Positions 23,531 to 25,266 of a DNA stretch of 25,266 nt are shown one piece after another. The DNA comes from JBIIJL01 sp044233795 (GTDB lineage: Bacteria > Pseudomonadota > Gammaproteobacteria > Legionellales > Legionellaceae). The first letter of the stretch is position 1. Each line of letters begins with the position of its first letter. The stretch covers positions 1 to 25,266 of the forward strand of contig JBIIJL010000027.1 of NCBI GenBank assembly GCA_044233795.1. Direction: 5' to 3'. The position numbers and the translations under genes are program-made. The notes beneath the pieces are model-generated. The model ran no database searches. It was not told the origin of the DNA and was given only the letters and a program-made list of their open reading frames with translations.

Positions 23531-24094
23531 GTGAGTACCTGTACCAGTTTACCAAATATATTAACGTTGATGCGCATCGTATTGATTCCAATTTTCATTC
23601 TGGTTTTTTATTTGCCATTTCAGTGGGCGCATTTCACTGCCGCGATAATTTTTGCAACGTTGAGTTTCACAGACTGGTTAGATGGTTATCTTGCGCGCAA
23701 GTTGCAGCAAATATCTCCATTCGGAGAATTTTTAGACCCTGTTGCTGATAAGCTACTCGTGGCAACGAGTTTATTGTTGTTGGTTGGTGCAAAAGAACTG
23801 AGCTACATTACCTTACCAGCGATTGTGATTGTTGGGCGAGAAATTGTCATTTCATCATTAAGGGAATGGATGGCTGAAGTAGGGCGCCGTGCTAGTGTTA
23901 CCGTGAGTTATATTGGAAAGGTTAAAACGACCTTGCAGATGGTTGCTATCTTTTTATTGTTAGCGTTTGATTCGACAGTTTCATATTGGGGGGTGCTTGG
24001 TTTTATTTCATTATACCTGGCAGCAATCCTTACGATTTGGTCAATGGTCATTTACATATTGATAGCGTGGCCGCAATTAACCTCAAAACACTAA
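23531..24094 (+). CDS. pgsA: CDP-diacylglycerol-glycerol-3-phosphate 3-phosphatidyltransferase
   Basis: 187 residues from a GTG at 23531, chosen because AGAGGTG lies 6 nt upstream; a TTG at 23513 would put the ribosome site inside the gene. It makes phosphatidylglycerophosphate, the precursor of phosphatidylglycerol and cardiolipin, in the inner membrane. The CDP-alcohol phosphotransferase motif D-x2-DG-x2-AR-x8-G-x3-D-x3-D is complete (D48, D51, G52, A55, R56, G65, D69, D73). It resembles E. coli PgsA along its whole length, including AREIIIS/GREIVISSLREWMAE and IGKVKTT. It precedes three tRNA genes, as in E. coli. Confidence 0.96.
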   Translation: MSTCTSLPNILTLMRIVLIPIFILVFYLPFQWAHFTAAIIFATLSFTDWLDGYLARKLQQISPFGEFLDPVADKLLVATSLLLLVGAKELSYITLPAIVIVGREIVISSLREWMAEVGRRASVTVSYIGKVKTTLQMVAIFLLLAFDSTVSYWGVLGFISLYLAAILTIWSMVIYILIAWPQLTSKH

Positions 24095-24103
24095 TGTTTA
24101 TTA

Positions 24104-24131
24104 TTGACAGGGGTCCTTTTTCAGGTAGAAT
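24104..24131 (+). promoter_or_regulatory. Promoter of tRNA-Gly
   Basis: TTGACA (24104-24109, consensus), a 16-nt spacer and TAGAAT (24126-24131), 16 bp before the tRNA. A C/G-rich discriminator (ACCCG) follows, typical of stringently controlled stable-RNA promoters. It starts within 10 bp of the pgsA stop codon. Confidence 0.85.
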
Positions 24132-24147
24132 TGCAACCCGAAGAGAT

Positions 24148-24222
24148 GCGGGAATAGCTCAGTGGTAGAGCACAACCTTGCCAAGGTTGGGGTCGCGAGT
24201 TCGAGCCTCGTTTCCCGCTCCA
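24148..24222 (+). tRNA. glyW: tRNA-Gly(GCC)
   Basis: 75 nt including an encoded CCA. The acceptor stem GCGGGAA pairs with TTCCCGC. The anticodon loop is TTGCCAA with anticodon GCC. The sequence is close to E. coli glyW. It has its own strong promoter and is followed directly by an intrinsic terminator. Confidence 0.97.
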
Positions 24223-24226
24223 ACCT

Positions 24227-24252
24227 AAGCGACAGAAAGTCGCTTTTTTTTT
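24227..24252 (+). terminator. Intrinsic terminator between tRNA-Gly and tRNA-Cys
   Basis: AAGCGAC (24227-24233), loop AGAAA and GTCGCTT (24239-24245), then a run of nine T. It is the clearest rho-independent terminator in the window and lies 5 nt after tRNA-Gly and 20 nt before tRNA-Cys. Confidence 0.9.
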
Positions 24253-24272
24253 ATCGAAGTTGTGATAACAAA

Positions 24273-24346
24273 GGCTGTGTGGCAGAGTGGTCATGCAGCG
24301 GCCTGCAAAGCCGTGTACGCCGGTTCGATTCCGGCCTCAGCCTCCA
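24273..24346 (+). tRNA. cysT: tRNA-Cys(GCA)
   Basis: 74 nt with encoded CCA. The anticodon arm GCGGC-CTGCAAA-GCCGT gives GCA, and the T arm is GCCGG-TTCGATT-CCGGC. The acceptor stem GGCTGTG against CTCAGCC has one mismatch (U6 with U67). Confidence 0.95.
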
Positions 24347-24351
24347 GTATT

Positions 24352-24441
24352 GCCCAGGTGGCGAAACAGGTAGACGCAAGGGATTTAAAATCCCTCGGGA
24401 ATAAAACTCCCGTGCCGGTTCGATTCCGGCCCTGGGCACCA
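24352..24441 (+). tRNA. leuZ: tRNA-Leu(UAA)
   Basis: 90 nt with encoded CCA and a long variable arm (CGGGAATAAAACTCCCG). The acceptor GCCCAGG pairs with CCTGGGC. The anticodon loop TTTAAAA gives UAA. It is 5 bp after tRNA-Cys. A P4-type integrase begins 218 bp downstream, so this tRNA is probably the attachment site of the element. Confidence 0.97.
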
Positions 24442-24576
24442 ATTACACATTTTGTAATTGTTCGCAAGAGTTCAAATTAGTACGTAACTGATTGATTAAT
24501 AATAAAATAACATTGACTTCCTTCTCTCAAATCCTTCTCAACTATTCGTTATTTTTCGCATTTAAACGCGAGAACT

Positions 24577-24600
24577 TTGGGTAAGATTTTGGGTAAGATT
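24577..24600. repeat. Tandem 12-bp repeat upstream of the integrase
   Basis: TTGGGTAAGATT occurs twice in direct tandem. It lies between the tRNA-Leu 3' end and the integrase gene, where arm-type integrase or excisionase binding sites usually sit. The remaining bases 24442-24576 and 24601-24658 show no other gene; a weak 6-bp hairpin follows the tRNA. Confidence 0.7.
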
Positions 24601-24658
24601 TTTTATAACCTCCTCTTCCAGTTCTTCCAAAGTTGCCGCTTAGTTGAGGTAATTTAAA

Positions 24659-25144
24659 ATGTTGTCAGATTCTCTAATCAGATCTTTAAAAATCGGTGAT
24701 AAAAAACGCCACACTGACCGTGATGGTTTAGTATTAGAACTCAGGCCGAGTAAGAAGCAACTTAAAAAAATATTTATTTTTCGTTTCCAGTGGGATAAAA
24801 AGCCCCAAACAATTACTATCGGTGATTATCGCAGTGTTGGCTTAGGAGCAGCTAGGGACATCGCTTTAGCTTATCGAAACATGGTTAATAATGGTATTGA
24901 TCCTAGATCGAAAAATGTTGAAGCTGATCAAGCAAAAATAACCTTTGAAGTTGTTGCTGACCAATGGTTTCAAAAATACAAAGGTACGTGGAAAGACTTT
25001 GCCCGTAATCGTCATTCCAAAAGCCTTTCACGAGACATTCTCCCTTTAATTGGCGACAAAGCCATTGATGAGATAACAAAAGCTGATCTGTTACTTATTA
25101 TTAAACCTCATGAGGAGTTGGGATACCATGATGTAGCTCATTGA
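24659..25144 (+). pseudogene. P4-type tyrosine integrase, truncated by an insertion sequence
   Basis: 161 codons start at ATG 24659 and end in TGA at 25142-25144. The N-terminal arm-binding domain (DUF4102: DRDGLVLELRPSKK...IFRFQWDKKPQTITIGDY...LGAARDIA) is complete, and the core-binding region begins (FEVVADQWFQKYKGTWKDF, RHSKSLSRDILPLIGDKAIDEI). The normal protein is about 400 residues with a catalytic R-H-R-Y domain, which is absent here. The frame ends exactly where the probable IS begins, so the integrase was interrupted and is not functional. Confidence 0.85.
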
Positions 25145-25266
25145 CGTGATTTAATAAATGCACACACCCAGTTAAGATCGTGATCTTAATATGGGAGAAG
25201 AAGTGTGAAAAGAGAATTTTCGAAAGAGTTTAAGAGAGACGCTGTTAGTCTTGTTGTTGACCAAGG
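25142..25266 (+). mobile_element. Left end of an IS3-family element
   Basis: The probable left terminus is TGACGTGATTT at 25142; IS3-family ends start with TG. A near-perfect hairpin, TTAAGATC (25172-25179), GT, GATCTTAA (25182-25189), lies before the transposase start, as is common for blocking translation of read-through transcripts. The element continues past the right edge, so the far end is unseen. Confidence 0.6.
25205..25266 (+). CDS. IS3-family transposase OrfA, N-terminal part
   Basis: From a GTG at 25205 the frame reads VKREFSKEFKRDAVSLVVDQ and continues to the right edge. This is the typical start of the helix-turn-helix OrfA (R-x-F-S-x-E-F-K-x-x-A-V-x-L-V). GGAG lies 7 nt upstream. 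OrfB and the frameshift region are outside the window. Confidence 0.85.
   Translation, partial: MKREFSKEFKRDAVSLVVDQ

Noticed and set aside
24162..24480. Open frames on both strands over the tRNA cluster
   Set aside because: They overlap three well-formed tRNA genes; such frames are a known artefact of tRNA sequence.
1..25266. CRISPR array
   Set aside because: No series of regularly spaced direct repeats is present on either strand.

Overview
The window looks like a chromosomal segment of a host-associated gammaproteobacterium, most likely in the order Legionellales (Legionella, Coxiella, Berkiella-like relatives). The housekeeping backbone is gammaproteobacterial: recA-recX-alaS in overlapping order, a metN-metI-metQ methionine importer operon, rluC followed by a HAD phosphatase, a yqjD-yqjE-yqjK-like trio, and the E. 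coli-like order pgsA, tRNA-Gly(GCC), tRNA-Cys(GCA), tRNA-Leu(UAA). The intracellular-lifestyle assignment is inference. It rests on Sel1-repeat and coiled-coil proteins that resemble secreted effectors, an ankyrin-like remnant, and short decayed gene fragments.

Layout. Bases 1-4690 (minus strand) hold an accessory block: two tandemly duplicated Sel1-repeat genes (the first cut by the window edge), each behind a recognisably duplicated promoter, a small charged-peptide gene with a decayed second copy, and a 479-residue coiled-coil protein. Bases 4701-7326 (minus) are metNIQ, behind a strong promoter and what reads as a SAM-II class riboswitch whose first paired base lies about 8 nt after the -10 box. 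Bases 7370-9310 (minus) encode acetoacetyl-CoA synthetase. Bases 9513-13710 (plus) are recA-recX-alaS, with no recognisable LexA box but an 8-bp inverted repeat upstream. Bases 13983-16147 contain a tiny membrane ORF and, on the minus strand, an SDR/FAD-oxidase pair that matches the DprE2/DprE1 epimerase of decaprenylphosphoryl-arabinose synthesis, with the inhibitor-reactive Cys of DprE1 replaced by Ala. Bases 16268-18355 (plus) hold a six-cysteine secreted peptide, a solitary FliA-type sigma factor, an ankyrin-like remnant and the yqjDEK-like trio.

Bases 18380-21521 (minus) hold a broken DUF4156 gene and two effector-like proteins. One is a membrane-hairpin plus coiled-coil protein, with a 21-bp tandem repeat that duplicates exactly one heptad. 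The other is a 556-residue protein whose acidic tail carries three FEMV/FEML motifs. A 99-bp MITE-like element with TA flanks separates this block from rluC. Bases 21857-24441 (plus) are rluC, the HAD phosphatase, pgsA and three tRNAs, with an intrinsic terminator between the first and second tRNA. Bases 24577-25266 begin a mobile region next to tRNA-Leu: a 12-bp tandem repeat, a P4-type integrase cut after 161 residues, and the left end of an IS3-family element.

The strongest new leads are the SAM-II riboswitch on a gammaproteobacterial met importer, the triple FEM[VL] tail (possible host-adaptor-binding motifs), the DprE1-like enzyme lacking the target cysteine, the Sel1 gene/promoter/peptide duplication, and the MITE.
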